From contig NC_064822.1 of NCBI RefSeq assembly GCF_024166365.1, positions 101,242,823 through 101,306,822 of the forward strand: a stretch of 64,000 nucleotides of DNA, written 5' to 3'. The stretch is from Elephas maximus indicus (Eukaryota; Chordata; Mammalia; Proboscidea; Elephantidae). The notes beneath the pieces are model-generated. The model was not told the origin of the DNA and searched no databases. It worked only from the letters and a program-made list of their open reading frames with translations. Position numbers and translations under genes: made by a program. Below, piece by piece: positions 42,480 through 53,760 of the stretch (position 1 is the stretch's first letter; each line of letters opens with the position of its first letter).

Positions 42480-42840
42480 CATTAATAGTGCCTTTAACCC
42501 ACTTGCAAGACTTCATCAGCCATATGTTAACAATTCCATTTTCATTTCTGCCTCAACCTCTCCCTTAAATTCCAGACTCATATCTCTAGTTGCTTTCTTG
42601 AATCTCCTATTGGATGTCTTACAAGCAGCGTAAATGATAAAAACAAAACTGTGATTTCAAATCCAGTCCAACAAGTTCTTGTAAAGTTACCCATGACCAT
42701 AAATGGCAACTTGTTTTTTCCACTTGTTCAGGATAAAGATCTTGCAGTTATTATTATCTCCCTTCTTTCTTACATGCCCTGCATCACATCCATCATCAAA
42801 TCCTATTGTTGCTACCTTCATGATATATCCTGAATGTACC
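42480..42840 (+). mobile_element. L2 internal region
   Basis: AAATTCCAGACTCATATCTC, TATTGGATGTCTTACAAGCA and CACATCCATCATCAAATCCT follow the order of the L2 ORF end. Confidence 0.65.
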
Positions 42841-43278
42841 AATTCTGCTGTAGGTTGGAATCCTGGGAAGCAGATTCAGACAACTGTTTTTGTGTAGGAA
42901 GTTATTAGAGAGTGCTCTGGGGATCACCAACTTGTGCATGGGAAGAGGTGGAAGCAGGACTGGGCTGAGGGAAAAGTTGGGCTACAGTGTGGTGTCAGGA
43001 GAGGTCTCAGCTGATTCCACAGGGAACTCTAAGATTGAAATGACTTTTCAGAAATGCCTCATATTGTGCAGAGGGAGCTTGCCTTTATACTGCTGCATGG
43101 ACCAGTTAGTGGATACAGAGTGACTGCATGAAAGGGGTGTGACCTTGGATTAGGCAGCTCCCTCCCTCCAAGGGTAGTTTCCATAGAGGGCTGACAGTAC
43201 TCCCAGCAGCTGAGGAATGAGTCCTTCAGTCCTTAGAGATTTGCTGGCTCATTCCAGTGTCCTCTGCAACTTCTCTCC
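42841..43278. other. Unassigned interval within L2
   Basis: Possibly an old repeat (GAAGCAGATTCAGACAACTG) lying between two L2 pieces; family unknown. Confidence 0.35.
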
Positions 43279-43283
43279 ACCTC

Positions 43284-43982
43284 TGTCTAAGTTATCTAGT
43301 GCTGCTATAACAGAAATACCTCAAGTTGATGGCTTTAACAAAGAGAAATATATTCTCTCATCATTTAGAGGCTAGAAGTCCAAATTCACAGTGCCGGCTT
43401 CAGGGGAAGGCTTTCTCTCTCTGTCAGCTCTAGAAGAAGGCCCTTGTCATCAATATTACCCTGGCCTAAGAGCTTCTCAGCACAGGGACCCCAGGTCCAA
43501 AGGACATGCTCTGCTCCTGGCTCTTCTTGCTTGGTGGTAATGAAGTCCCTCTCCTCTCTCCTTGCTTCTCTCTCTTATATCTCAAAAGAGAATGACTCAA
43601 GATACAACCTAATCCTGGAGGTTGAGTCCTGCCTCATTAACATAAGTGCCTCTAATCCTGCCTCATTAACGGCATAGGAAAAACCCCCTTTGCCATTGAG
43701 TCCGTTCTATTCTGACTCACAGTGACCCCACAGGACAGAGTAGAACTGTTCCATAGGGTTTCTAAGGAGAGGCTGGTGGATTCAAACTGCCAATCTTTTG
43801 CTTAGCAGTCAGAGCCCTTAACCACTGTTCCACCAGGGCTCCATTAATATCACAGAGGTTAGGATTTACAACATATAGCATAATTACATCAGATCACAAA
43901 ATGGAGGAGAACCACACAATACTGGGAATCATGGCCTAGTCAAGTTGACACGTACTGGGGGGAAGCAGTTCAATACATAACA
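43284..43982 (-). mobile_element. Solo LTR, ERVL-MaLR-like, split by a SINE
   Basis: Starts TGTCTAAGTTATCTAGTGCT and ends AGTTCAATACATAACA; complement of the plus copies at 5556 and 26026. Flanks ACCTC (43279-43283) and ACCCC (43983-43987) give a TSD with one mismatch. A SINE sits at 43676-43843. Confidence 0.88.
43676..43843 (-). mobile_element. AfroSINE-type SINE nested in LTR
   Basis: TTGCCATTGAGTCCGTTCTA tail, CAGAGTAGAACTGTTCCATA, ACTGTTCCACCAGGGCTCC head. LTR sequence continues on both sides (ATTAAC / ATTAAT), a short possible TSD. Confidence 0.88.
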
Positions 43983-44813
43983 ACCCCTATCACTACAGCC
44001 TTGGTTTACGCCACGTCATCCTTCACCAGAGCAATTGGTTTCCAGCTGGCTGTCCAATTGATCTATCTGCATCCAGTCTTGCCTCTCCAGAGTCTATTCT
44101 GAACATAGTCCAAGTGATCTTTTTTGCAGGTAAGTTAGATCATGTTTAAGGAGCCCTGGTGGCACAGTGATTAAGCACTGGGCTGCTAACCAAAATGTTG
44201 ACAGTTTGAACCCCCCAGCCACTCCACAGAAGATGTGGCAGTTTGCTTCTGTAAAGATTACACTCTAGGAAACCCTATGGGGCAGTTCTACTCTGTCCTG
44301 TAATGTTACTATGAATCAGAATCAAATAAATGGCAATGGGTTTGGGTTTGGGTTTGGTAGATCATGTTTGCTCATCTGCTCAACACTTCCAATGGCTTCC
44401 CACCTCATTCAGAGCAAAATCTAAAATCCAGATAGTGGCTTACAGGGTTCTCTATGATTTACTCCTTTCCTCCTTTCAGCCTCAGGAATCTGCTCAAATG
44501 TTACCTAAATAATGAGGTCTTCCAGGATCACTCTATATATATTAAAAAAAAAAAAAAATCAAAACTCCTGTCCTGACGCTCTTTCTCTTCTTTGCCTTGT
44601 TTTAATTTTCTCCACAGCACTTAGCACCATCTGACTAACTATTCATGTATTGCTTATTTGTTTATTATCTGTCTCCCATCACCAGAACACAAGCTTTAAG
44701 GGGGCAGGGGCATTGTTTATTTTGTTTATTGTTACATCTTCTGTGCTTCAGATAATGCAGGCATTTTGTAGGTACTCAGTAAATGTTTGTTGAATGACTG
44801 AATGAACTTAAAG
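43983..44813 (+). mobile_element. L2 3' region, split by a SINE
   Basis: ACCAGAGCAATTGGTTTCCA and CAATGGCTTCCCACCTCATT belong to the L2 ORF end; CTCCACAGCACTTAGCACCA and GTAAATGTTTGTTGAATGAC to the 3' UTR. The SINE at 44148-44357 interrupts it. Confidence 0.85.
44148..44357 (+). mobile_element. AfroSINE variant nested in L2, G/T-repeat tail
   Basis: Head GAGCCCTGGTGGCACAGTGA, body TAAAGATTACACTCTAGGAA, and a tail expanded as GGGTTTGGGTTTGGGTTTGG. A perfect 12-bp TSD (44136-44147 and 44358-44369). Confidence 0.94.
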
Positions 44814-44829
44814 GAAGGCAGCAAGATAT

Positions 44830-44945
44830 AATAGAATCAGATGGATTTGACTTCAAGTGCCAACTTTACCACTAGATATTTTTGGCGAGTCTCTCTGAGC
44901 CTCAGTTTGCACATCTATAAAATGACAAAAGCCTTGTAGGGTCAT
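44830..44945 (+). mobile_element. MIR
   Basis: GATTTGACTTCAAGTGCCAA, TGAGCCTCAGTTTGCACATC. Confidence 0.7.
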
Positions 44946-44947
44946 GT

Positions 44948-45775
44948 GTTCATTCATTCAAAACAGTTTTTGCTTGCCTACTGTGTTCCAGATACGATTT
45001 AGGTGCTGGGGAGAATGTGATGAATAAACAAACACTGTTTTGACCCTTACAGAGCTGACATTTTAGTGAAGGCACACAAACAATAAACAAGTAAATCAGT
45101 GAGTAAATAGAATAATTTTAAGGAGAGATTACTTCCCTGGAGGAAATAACCAAGATGGTATGATACAGGGTCTGGGATGGGGAGGCTACTTTAGAAAGAG
45201 CAGTCAGGGCATGCTTATTTTGGGGGGTTGAGACCTGGAAAACTGAATGATGAGAAGTCCAGCTCTTCCAGGAGCTGGCAAAACACAGTAGGCTGGGGAT
45301 GAGCTTGGCCTGTTGAGGGTCAGAATGAAAGGCAAGGTGGCTTGAGGGCACAAAGAGAGGGAGGGTGATAGGAGACAGAGTCAGAGAGGTAGACTTGGGC
45401 TCAGTTGTGAAGGCCATGTTAAGGAGTTTGGATTTTATTCTCACTGCAAAGGAAAGTCACGAGTGGTTTAAGCTATTTGATGCTCATCCTGGTTGTTGTT
45501 GGAGAATGATCATGAGGAGGATGTAAGGGAAGCAGGGTAACAAATTTTGGAATCTATTATAGTGGTCCAGGAAAGGAATGATTTTGACTCAGACTAGGGT
45601 GGTGGCCAGGAACTGGGGAAAGGTGAAAAATATAGAATATAGTTTGAATTAAAGCTAATGGGACTTGTTGGTGAATTGGATGTGGGATTGAGGAAAAACA
45701 AGGAATCAAGAATACCTAAATTTTGAGTTTGCACATATGGAGAAGGGTGGTTTGATGAAAGGATTAGAGACTTTG
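44948..45775 (-). mobile_element. L2, long minus-strand copy
   Basis: GTGTTCATTCATTCAAAACA, ACCCTTACAGAGCTGACATT, 'GGATTTTATTCTCACTGCAA', 'TGGTGAATTGGATGTGGGAT' follow the L2 3' end back into the coding region. Frames here are decayed. Confidence 0.75.
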
Positions 45776-45817
45776 TATGTAAATGTAGTTAATAGATTTA
45801 TATGATATTATAAATCC

Positions 45818-45910
45818 AAAAAACCATACCTAATGCCATTTTGAGTCTATTCTGACTTATGGCGACCACATGTATTAGAGAGTAAGACAGTTCCACAGGG
45901 TTTTCTTGGC
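45818..45910 (-). mobile_element. SINE 3' fragment
   Basis: TTTTGAGTCTATTCTGACTT, ATGGCGACCACATGTATTAG and AGTAAGACAGTTCCACAGGG; old AfroSINE or RTE-tail type. Confidence 0.6.
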
Positions 45911-47615
45911 TGCATTTATTTTAATTAAAATAATAATTGGTGTATTTTTTTGCTGCTCCACATGTTGACTTCTATGAAACTTGAAAAAATTGGTGTGCAT
46001 TATTTTATGTTAGATTTATTTCTCTAGATGTAGGGGCCAGTTCAAAGAGAATCTTGCTAACTGTTTATGTTTAGATTTCACTTATAGTGATTGTGATTGC
46101 TTGACTTCCTTGCTTTGTGTCGGGTCAAGTCCACACTTCAACATTAGCTGAACAACTCCATGGACAATTTGTTTAAATAACATGGATTAGCTGTTTTAAA
46201 CATTTCAGATGTATTTACATTCCAAACTTTGTACTTCTTACTAAAATCTGTGCCTCTTAAGAGGGAGTAGGGAGTGGACACATACTCATTTACATTAGAT
46301 TCCGAGAATTATGTGATTCATTGTGCATCTAGAAAAAAGGAGCCAGCTCTGTTTGCTATTTTACATGGAGGATCTTAAGAAAAGGAACAGATGTTGACAT
46401 AAGCCACTGATGAAACCTCGGAAAGGGCCTATGGAAGAATTCTCTTCCCGTGATACTTCCATTGACTTTTTTGGCCACAACACTGGACACAGTCACCGTG
46501 GTTCAAAGATGTGGAAAGGTCACTTAGTATGGAAGTGTGGCTCTAAGAGACCCTGGAATGTGTCCCAAGCTTGTTCAAAGATCTGACTTAATAATGCCAT
46601 GGTGACTAATGTTTATTGCAGTGCTCGTGTCGGGAGGTTTGTCTGACAGCCCGGAAGACCAAAGTCTTCTCTGTGGAAGCTATGCAACATGAGTGACTGC
46701 ACTGGAAGTATCATCAAGAACAGGTCAATGAATGTGCTCTGTGCTGATCTGTAGGGATTCAAGGGCATGTAATCAGCCATGCTCTCTTGATCTTTGGCTC
46801 CTTTGCTGAATTTAATTACCTTTGTGCTATACAGGAACAGCAATGGAAGGTAACCTGAGTAGGAGGGCTATTACACACTGGTTTGTGTTGCCAAGGTAGG
46901 CTGCACAATCCATTTTCCTGATGGTTTTGGCACAGTCCTTCCTGGCACCTCAGAGATGGGCAATGCAATGTTACGCCCCCTTTTGTGCTCTGGTTATAAA
47001 CCAGGGTAATTTGGGTGGAGATAAAACATGGAGAGGGACCATTTATGCATTGGGAGGAGGAGCGTAAATCACATCTCACGGTCCCACCCGTAGTGCTTCA
47101 CCAAGGGAAATGTTCATGAAGATTTCCACCCATCGGTAAAATGCTTTGCCATTTCTTGCCAAATGTTCCAAATGACAAACTACCTTTATTGCCCTTGTGT
47201 CACTACTGAAATAGAACACCATATAATGCATTCAATTTCTCTATTTGAACCAATTTCTGTGAAAATTTAACAATATATAACAAAATGAAAGTGAATTTAA
47301 AAAGCTTTTTATGAGATTCCGCGTGGAATTTATTTGGATCTGAGTCTGATCTTTTGTAGGACTCCATTTACCTAATTTTGGGGAAGCCATTATTTCTTCT
47401 TCTTATTTTTATATACACCATGTCCAACTCTGGACTCTCATTTGCCTGTGAATTGAGAGAGTAAGGTGGAATCAATCGTTGGAGCTTCTGGATTCTGGCT
47501 TTCTGTCTCCTTTTAGCCTTCATTCATCCCTGAGAGTTTTACTCCCATCTATTCTCTAAAGACAATGACTCACGAAGAGTCACAAAAAATAAGGACAATG
47601 ATAAAGATTTCTTCC
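45911..47615. other. No gene or named repeat
   Basis: The longest repeat-poor stretch here. Minus frames 46613-46843 and 46816-47079 have no recognisable domain. Confidence 0.4.
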
Positions 47616-47619
47616 TTTC

Positions 47620-47700
47620 AAAAGCCATTTAGTCAGTCAACGAACATTTATGAAGGACCAGCCATATTTTGATCTAGGTACTGGAGATCCAGGCACAATC
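47620..47700 (-). mobile_element. L2 3' end
   Basis: AGTCAACGAACATTTATGAA and GATCTAGGTACTGGAGATCC. Confidence 0.6.
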
Positions 47701-47730
47701 TTTTTTTTTTAGGTATCATATTTCCATTTT

Positions 47731-48030
47731 CTTCTTTTTTTTTTTTTTTATTGTGCTTTAAGTGAACGTTTACAATTCAACTCAGTTTCTCATACAGAAA
47801 CTTACACACACATTGTTATTTGACACTAGTTGCTCTCCCTATATTGTGACAGCACACTCCTCCTCTACACCCTGTATTCCCTGTGTCCATCCAACCAGCT
47901 CCTGTCCCCCTCTGCCTTCTCATCTCACCTCTGGACAGGAGCTGCCCACATAGTCTCAGGTGTCTACTTGAGCTAAGAAAGAACACTCCTTACCACTATC
48001 ATCTTGTGTCTTACAGTCCAGTCCAATCTT
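47731..48030 (-). mobile_element. L1 3' UTR, lineage-specific type
   Basis: T run 47736-47749 (complement of poly(A)) followed by TTGTGCTTTAAGTGAACGTT, TTGCTCTCCCTATATTGTGA and CTGGACAGGAGCTGCCCACA. 5'-truncated and non-coding. Confidence 0.75.
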
Positions 48031-48371
48031 TGTCTGAAGAGTTGCAAACAGTCTTGATTGTGCAGAATCAGTTGCTACTTACACGAGGTTATTTGTGTGC
48101 TGGCAAGGGAGACAGAATGAAAGGAGACAGGGGATTTGCACAAGAGTGATATATTCAGTTAGATTTTTTATAAAAATATATTTGAGATTTGGGATTGAAC
48201 ATCTCAAATCTAGAATCAGGGACATGCAGATATCTGCCTGTTTTATTAAGATCATTGATAGAATGTTAGCATGCGTTCCTGTGGGAGGAGGGTGATGGTC
48301 GAAGGCAGAAGTAGAGGAGCAGACCAAGGGGAAGCCATGACTAAAAAAAGGAAAAGAAAAAAAAATATTGT

Positions 48372-48425
48372 GTATGTGTATAAATTTGTGTGTCTGTGTA
48401 TGTGTCTGTGTGTGTGTTTGGTGCA
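48372..48425. repeat. TG-rich microsatellite
   Basis: Imperfect TG/TGTC run (TGTGTGTCTGTGTATGTGTC). Confidence 0.8.
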
Positions 48426-48512
48426 TATCCATATCTAGAGATAGCGTAGGAATGGTTAAAAAAACACTTCATGGTTGTTAGAGCTGGGAATGACTTTAGA
48501 GATCGCTGGATT

Positions 48513-48652
48513 CAGAGTTCCTCCAGCTTTGGTGTACATCAGAATCTCCTGGGGAGTTTATGAAAAAACACTGATGCTCAGATCCTACCCCAAAACTAAG
48601 ACATCTGCTCTCCAAGTGATTCTAAAACACACTAAAGTCTGAGAATCACTGA
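48513..48652 (+). mobile_element. MER5A-like hAT MITE
   Basis: GTACATCAGAATCTCCTGGG, GAGTTTATGAAAAAACACTG, TCTGAGAATCACTG follow the MER5A order with near-complete length. Confidence 0.82.
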
Positions 48653-48659
48653 TTTGCCC

Positions 48660-48765
48660 TGTTTTCTTATTTCACAGAGCAGGAAATTGGCATCCAGAGG
48701 GATTAATGTTACTTGCTCAAGGTCATATCGGTTCCCTCCCAATTTAATCTTAGGTGGCTGTATGC
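48660..48765 (-). mobile_element. MIR-like fragment
   Basis: AGAGCAGGAAATTGGCATCC, ATGTTACTTGCTCAAGGTCA. It resembles 52765-52865 beyond the usual MIR core. Confidence 0.6.
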
Positions 48766-49231
48766 CCAGGTGAGGAAAAAATGCATCCATTTTGGGAAGT
48801 GTCCAGAGATTTTTTTTTTCCATTTTACGATAGAAAAGAAAGGATATATACAAGCAAGTCAGGAAAAAGTCTCTAAATATGCATTTGTGAGAAGAGTTGA
48901 ATATATATATTTTATAGCTACAAAATTTTGTGATAAATAAAACTACATATTTTTACTTTTCTATCTTTGCATATAATTTTTAAAAGATATTTACTTTATG
49001 AGCTACCCAAACCAGGACTTACATGGCATTAGGCTCAGTAAACTGAATTACACCACAACCCTAATAGGTTGTTGTTAGGTGCCATCAAGTTGGTTCCAAT
49101 TCATAGTAACTGTGTATGCAACAGAACAAAACACTGCCTGGTCCTGCACCATCCTTAACAATCATTGCTGTGTTTGAGCCTGTTATTGCAGCCACCGTGA
49201 CAATCCATCTCGTTGACTGTCTTTCTTTTTT

Positions 49232-50731
49232 TCAGTGAGCCTCTACCTTATAAAGTATGATGTCCTTCTCCAGGGACTGGTCCCTCCTGATAACATGTCC
49301 AAAATACGTGAGGCAAAGCCTCGCCATCCTCCCTTCTAAGAAACATTCTGGCTGTGCTTCTTCCAAGATAGATTTGTTTGTTCTTCTGACAGTCCATGGT
49401 ATATTCAATATTCTTCGCCAATACCACAATTCAAAGGCATCAGTTTTTCTTTGGTCTTCCTTATTTATTGTCCAGCTTTCACATGCATATGATGTGATTG
49501 AAAATAGCGTGTTTTAGGTCAGGTGCACCTTAGTCTTCAAGATGACATCTTTGCTTTTCATCACTTTGAAGAATCCCTTGCAACAGATTTGACCAATGGA
49601 ATATGTCATTTGATTTCTTGACTGCTGCTTCCATGGGCATTGATTGTGGATCTAAGTAAAATAAAACTCTTGATGACATCAATCTTTTCTCCATTTATCA
49701 TGCTGTTGCTTATTGGTCATGTTGTGAGAATTTTTGTTTTATGTTGAGGTGTAATCCATACTGAAGGCTGTAGTCTTAGGTCTTCATCCGTAAGTGCTTC
49801 AAGTCCTCTTAACTTTCAGTAAGCAAGGTTGTGCTATCTGTATATCTCAGGTTGTTAATGAGTCTCCCTCCAATCCTGATGCCATGTTCTTCATCATATA
49901 GTCCAGCTTATTGGATTATTTGCTCAGCATACAGATTGAATAAGTGTAGTGAAAGGATACAACCCTGGTGCACACCTTTCCTGATTTTATACCACATACT
50001 AAGAAAAGAAAAAAAGAAGTTGTTTTTTTCTTTTCTTAGTACCCCCTTGCTGTCTTTGAAAGACTGCCTCTTGGTCTATGTAAAGGTTCCACAGGAGCAC
50101 AATTAAGTGTTCTGGAATTCCCATTCTTCGTAGTGTTATCCATAATTTGTTATGATCCACACAGTTGAATGCCTTTGCATAGTCAATAAAACACAGGTAA
50201 ACGTCTGTCTGGTAATTTCTGCTTTCAGACATGTTCCATCTGACATCAGCAATATATCCCTGGTTCCACGTCCTCTTCTTAAGCCAGCTTGAATTTCTGG
50301 CAGTTCACTGTCAATATACTTCTGCAACTGTTTCTGAATTATCCTTAGCATAATTTTACTTGTATGTGATATTAATGATATTGTTTGGTAATTTACACAT
50401 TCTGTTGGATCACCTTCCTTTGGTATGGGCATGAATGTGGATCTCATCTAGTTGGTTGGCCAGGTAGCTCTCTTCCAAATTTCTTGGCATAGATAAGTGA
50501 GTGCTTCCAGAGTTGTATCCATTTGTTGAAACATCTCAATTGATATTCTGTCAAGTCCTTGAGCTTTGTTTTTATTTTTTTTTTCACTGCAGCTTGGACT
50601 TCTTCCTTCACTACCATCGGTTCTTGATCAGATGCTACCTCCTGAAATGGTTGAACATCGGCCAATTCTTTCTGGTACAGTGACCCTGTGTATTCCTCCC
50701 ATCTTCTTTTGAATGATATTTCCTGTGTCAT
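49232..50731 (-). pseudogene. RTE linker, RT and C-terminal fragments
   Basis: 50444-50731: KKIKTKLKDLTEYQLRCFNK (linker). 50136-50447: MRSTFMPIPKEGDPTECVNY (start of RT). 49999-50232: DVYLCFIDYAKAFNCVDHNK (motif A with FN in place of FD). 49232-49429: NIPWTVRRTNKSILEEAQPE (C-terminus). Each sits in a different frame, so no product is expected. Confidence 0.85.
49998..50040. repeat. Perfect 18-bp inverted repeat, 7-base loop
   Basis: ACTAAGAAAAGAAAAAAA (49998-50015) and its exact complement (50023-50040) flank GAAGTTG. It is absent from the matching position of other RTE copies. Confidence 0.95.
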
Positions 50732-50989
50732 TCAATTTTTTGCCTTAGAATCCTTCAATATTGAAAATCAAGGCTTGAATTTTTCCTTCAGTTCTTTCAA
50801 CTTGAGAAATGCCAAGTGTGTTCTTCCCTTTTGGTTTTCTAACTCCAGGTCTTTGCACATTTCATTATAATACTTTGTCTTCTCCAGCTGCCCTTTGAAA
50901 TCCTCTGTTCAGCTCTTTTACCTCATCATTTCTTCCATTTGCTTTAACTGCTCGATGTTCAAGAGCAATATAGGTAGGCCAAACTTACT

Positions 50990-51765
50990 TTTTTTAGATG
51001 AGGAAACAGGGAGAAGACATGTCATATCCAGCACTATAAGATAAATTATTAGAATTCTAATGAAAATAGAAAGTTTCTGACACCCAAGTTTGTGCTGGGT
51101 GCTGAGCCCATTGCCTCATTGTCCCCTTAAGGCCTAGAGTCCAATGTACCAAATTTTACCAAAATAAATTTGGATTTAATTTAATCGATCTACCGGTATT
51201 CCGCTCTTAACCTTTCTGGCAATGATTAACACTAGTGATTAACCTAGAATGTTCTTTAAACTCTCTTAGCAAACATAAGATCATTTTTTCATAATGAACC
51301 AGCTCTCTGGGTGTTTGTAGCCCAGGGAATTGCTTCCCCAGTGGTGGAGATACAGAGTACAGCTGCCAGGGTAAACAGCCCACTTCTAGTGTCGCTGCTT
51401 AGAAATGCTGGGGGAGAAAATGTAAGAAAAGAAACTGCTTCCCTGCCTTATAAACAGTCAACTGTGTTTTACAACAGTGTACCAGTGCTCCCAATCATTC
51501 ATCAGCTTGAGTAATTATGGTTAAATTGCAGTGCTAGGTTTACTTAGGAATCACATTAATTTTTCTCTTTGATGTAACATGCCAGATTTCTTTGATGACA
51601 AGCAGTACACCAAAAGGCCTAAATACAGTCTTGGGAGTGAGGTTTTAATCTGGTGCCAATTTGTCTCAGAGGCCATTTTGACTTCTCCTTGAGCAGGGCC
51701 AGAGCACATGTTTGTCTAGTTTAACTCAGGAAAATTTGGAAATTTTTCCTTTGATTGTTTTTATT
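50990..51765. other. No gene or named repeat
   Basis: Unique-looking. Frame 51311-51514 has no recognisable family. Confidence 0.4.
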
Positions 51766-51782
51766 TTTCTGATTATATAATT

Positions 51783-52176
51783 GTTGTTAGCTGTTGTTCA
51801 GTTGGCTCTGACTCATGGTGACCCCATGTATAACAGAATGAAATGTTGCCCAGTCCTGTGCCGTCTCCATGATTGCTGGCATGCTTGAGTCTGTTGTTGC
51901 GGCCACTGTGTATTTTGAGTGCCTTCCAATATAAAGGGGGTTTGTCTTCCAGTGCTGTATCAGACAATATTCTGTTGTGATCCATAGGATTTTCATTGGC
52001 TACTTTTCAGAAGTAGATTGCCAGACCTTTTGTCCTAGTCTATCTTAGTCTGGAAGATCTGCTGAACTTGTCCACCATGGGTGACCCTGCTGGTCTTTGA
52101 AATACCAGTGGAATAGCTTCCAGCATCACAGCAACACACAAGCCACCATATACGTCAAACTGACAGACAGGTGGAG
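51783..52176 (-). mobile_element. Two-ended RTE derivative (5' UTR + 3' end, no ORF)
   Basis: RTE 3' end (GTTGTTAGCTGTTGTTCAGT, GATTGCTGGCATGCTTGAGT) passes at about 51905-51915 into 5' UTR (TTGAGTGCCTTCCAATATAA, GACAATATTCTGTTGTGATC, ATAGCTTCCAGCATCACAGC). A perfect 12-bp TSD (51771-51782 and 52177-52188) brackets 394 bp. Frames here are not genes. Confidence 0.92.
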
Positions 52177-52189
52177 GATTATATAATTA

Positions 52190-52615
52190 CAAATTATTAA
52201 AAAATTAACTCTCATTTACGATTGGAGGTAAGCCAGAGTCACATAGTGGTGGCTTGCAAGGAGGCTTCCGTGGTTCGTACATCAGCTACTTGTTTCATTC
52301 AGCTAACCAGGGGCAATGTTGCAACTGTCATTGCGTGTGTGTATTTTCTATGCCCACAAGAACGTTAAGGTCATCCAGAATTCATATTTGAAGAGGAACT
52401 TCAGGCTTTCACATTTTGATCTCTAATCTTCTAGAGGTGATTCCAAGTGATCATTGACAGGCTCTCTGTGGATTGATGCAGTTTTAAGCAAACTTTATGT
52501 TTGTGTGAGTTGGCACTATCCTTGTTTACTTTGCTGGACGTCGATATTTTTAACTGGCTAACATCTTTTAAAAATTCAAAAGGTCTACGTAGAACATGTT
52601 AAAAAGCAAATCTCC
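52190..52615. other. No gene seen
   Basis: Nothing recognised. Confidence 0.4.
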
Positions 52616-52764
52616 TTCCTTGTCTTATCTTCCAGCCATCTAAGTCCTCTACTAATCACTGTTATTGGTTTCTTATATATATTTCTAGAGTTTTGCAACA
52701 TATTCAGACACACACAGATATATATATATACTTTTCCCATAGAGATGGCACCATAGTTTGTACA

Positions 52765-52865
52765 TTACAGAGGAGGAAACTAGCATCCAGCTGGGGTTAA
52801 CCGCACTTGCCCAAAGTCATATCAGTTGCCTCCCCAATTTAATCTTTATTGGCTGAATCATGCTT
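52765..52865 (-). mobile_element. MIR-like fragment
   Basis: GAGGAAACTAGCATCCAGCT, ACTTGCCCAAAGTCATATCA. Confidence 0.55.
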
Positions 52866-53308
52866 CTTCTCCATACATTTAAAACTGTCTTAATCCACCA
52901 CTGAGGAGCATTTGCTTCCAAGCTTTTGCTGTTACAAACAAAGATGCATTCCCACCGATGGGAATGTATTTGTGGGGTAAATCCCTAGGAGTCAATTGCT
53001 GGCTCCAAGAATAAGTATACTTGGAGTTTTAGTGATTATTGTCCAATTGCCTTCCAAGAGGTTATGCTAATTTATATTCCCACCAGCGATGCAGGAATGT
53101 GCTTGTTTCTATAAATACTTGCCAGCATGGTGTTCTCGAATAGTTTCATCTTTGCCAATAAGATTATTGAAAGATGGTCTCTCATTGTAGCTTAAATTTG
53201 CATCTCTTTTACTGTGAACGGGATAGTGCCTCTTTCGTAAATTTTCCTTTTCTGTGGACTGTTTCTATCCTTTGCTCTTTAAAAGTTTCTTTCTTACAGA
53301 TTTATAGA

Positions 53309-53760
53309 TATAGATAGATAGCTCCTGTTGCATTGGCTCTGAATCATGGCGACCCCACGTGCAACGGAATAAAACACTGCCTGGTCCTGCATCATCCTCA
53401 TGATCGCTGGCATGCTGGAGTCCATTGTTGAGGCTATCGTGCCAAACCATGTCACCAAGGGTCTCCCTCGCCCTCGCTGGTCTACCAAACATGATGTCTT
53501 CCCCCAGTGATTGATCCCTCCTGATGATGTGTCCAAAGCAAGCAAGTCAAACAATATTCTCTTTTGCATTTTCATGGGCTAATTTTCAGAAGTAGATTGC
53601 CAGACCTTTCTTCCTAGCCTCTCTTAGTCTGGAAGTTGTGCTGAAACCTGTCCATATCATGGGTGACCCTGCTGGTATTTGAAAAACTGGCAGCATAGCT
53701 TCTAACATCACAGCAACACACAAGCCACCACAGTAAGACAGACTGAGAGATGGGTGGCGC
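53309..53760 (-). mobile_element. Two-ended RTE derivative nested in old L1
   Basis: Longer 3' module (GACCCCACGTGCAACGGAAT ... GATGATGTGTCCAAAGCAAG, about 215 bases) joins the same 5' module at AACAATATTCTC, followed by GAAGTAGATTGCCAGACCTT and ACTGAGAGATGGGTGGC. Flanks 53299-53308 and 53761-53770 match at 8 of 10, and L1 continues on both sides. About 452 bp. Confidence 0.88.

Larger units (their letters stand above)
49070..50969 (-). mobile_element. RTE/BovB-type LINE, 5'-truncated, about 1.9 kb
   Basis: From tail TTGTTGTTAGGTGCCATCAA to the linker region (GCTCGATGTTCAAGAGCAA). The 6-bp repeat ATAGGT (49064-49069 and 50970-50975) is a weak TSD. A perfect 18-bp inverted repeat lies inside at 49998-50040. 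Frames are multiply broken. Confidence 0.9.

Noticed and set aside
44337-44357. Interstitial telomere repeat
   Set aside because: Unit is GGGTTT, not TTAGGG, and it sits exactly at a SINE tail before the TSD.
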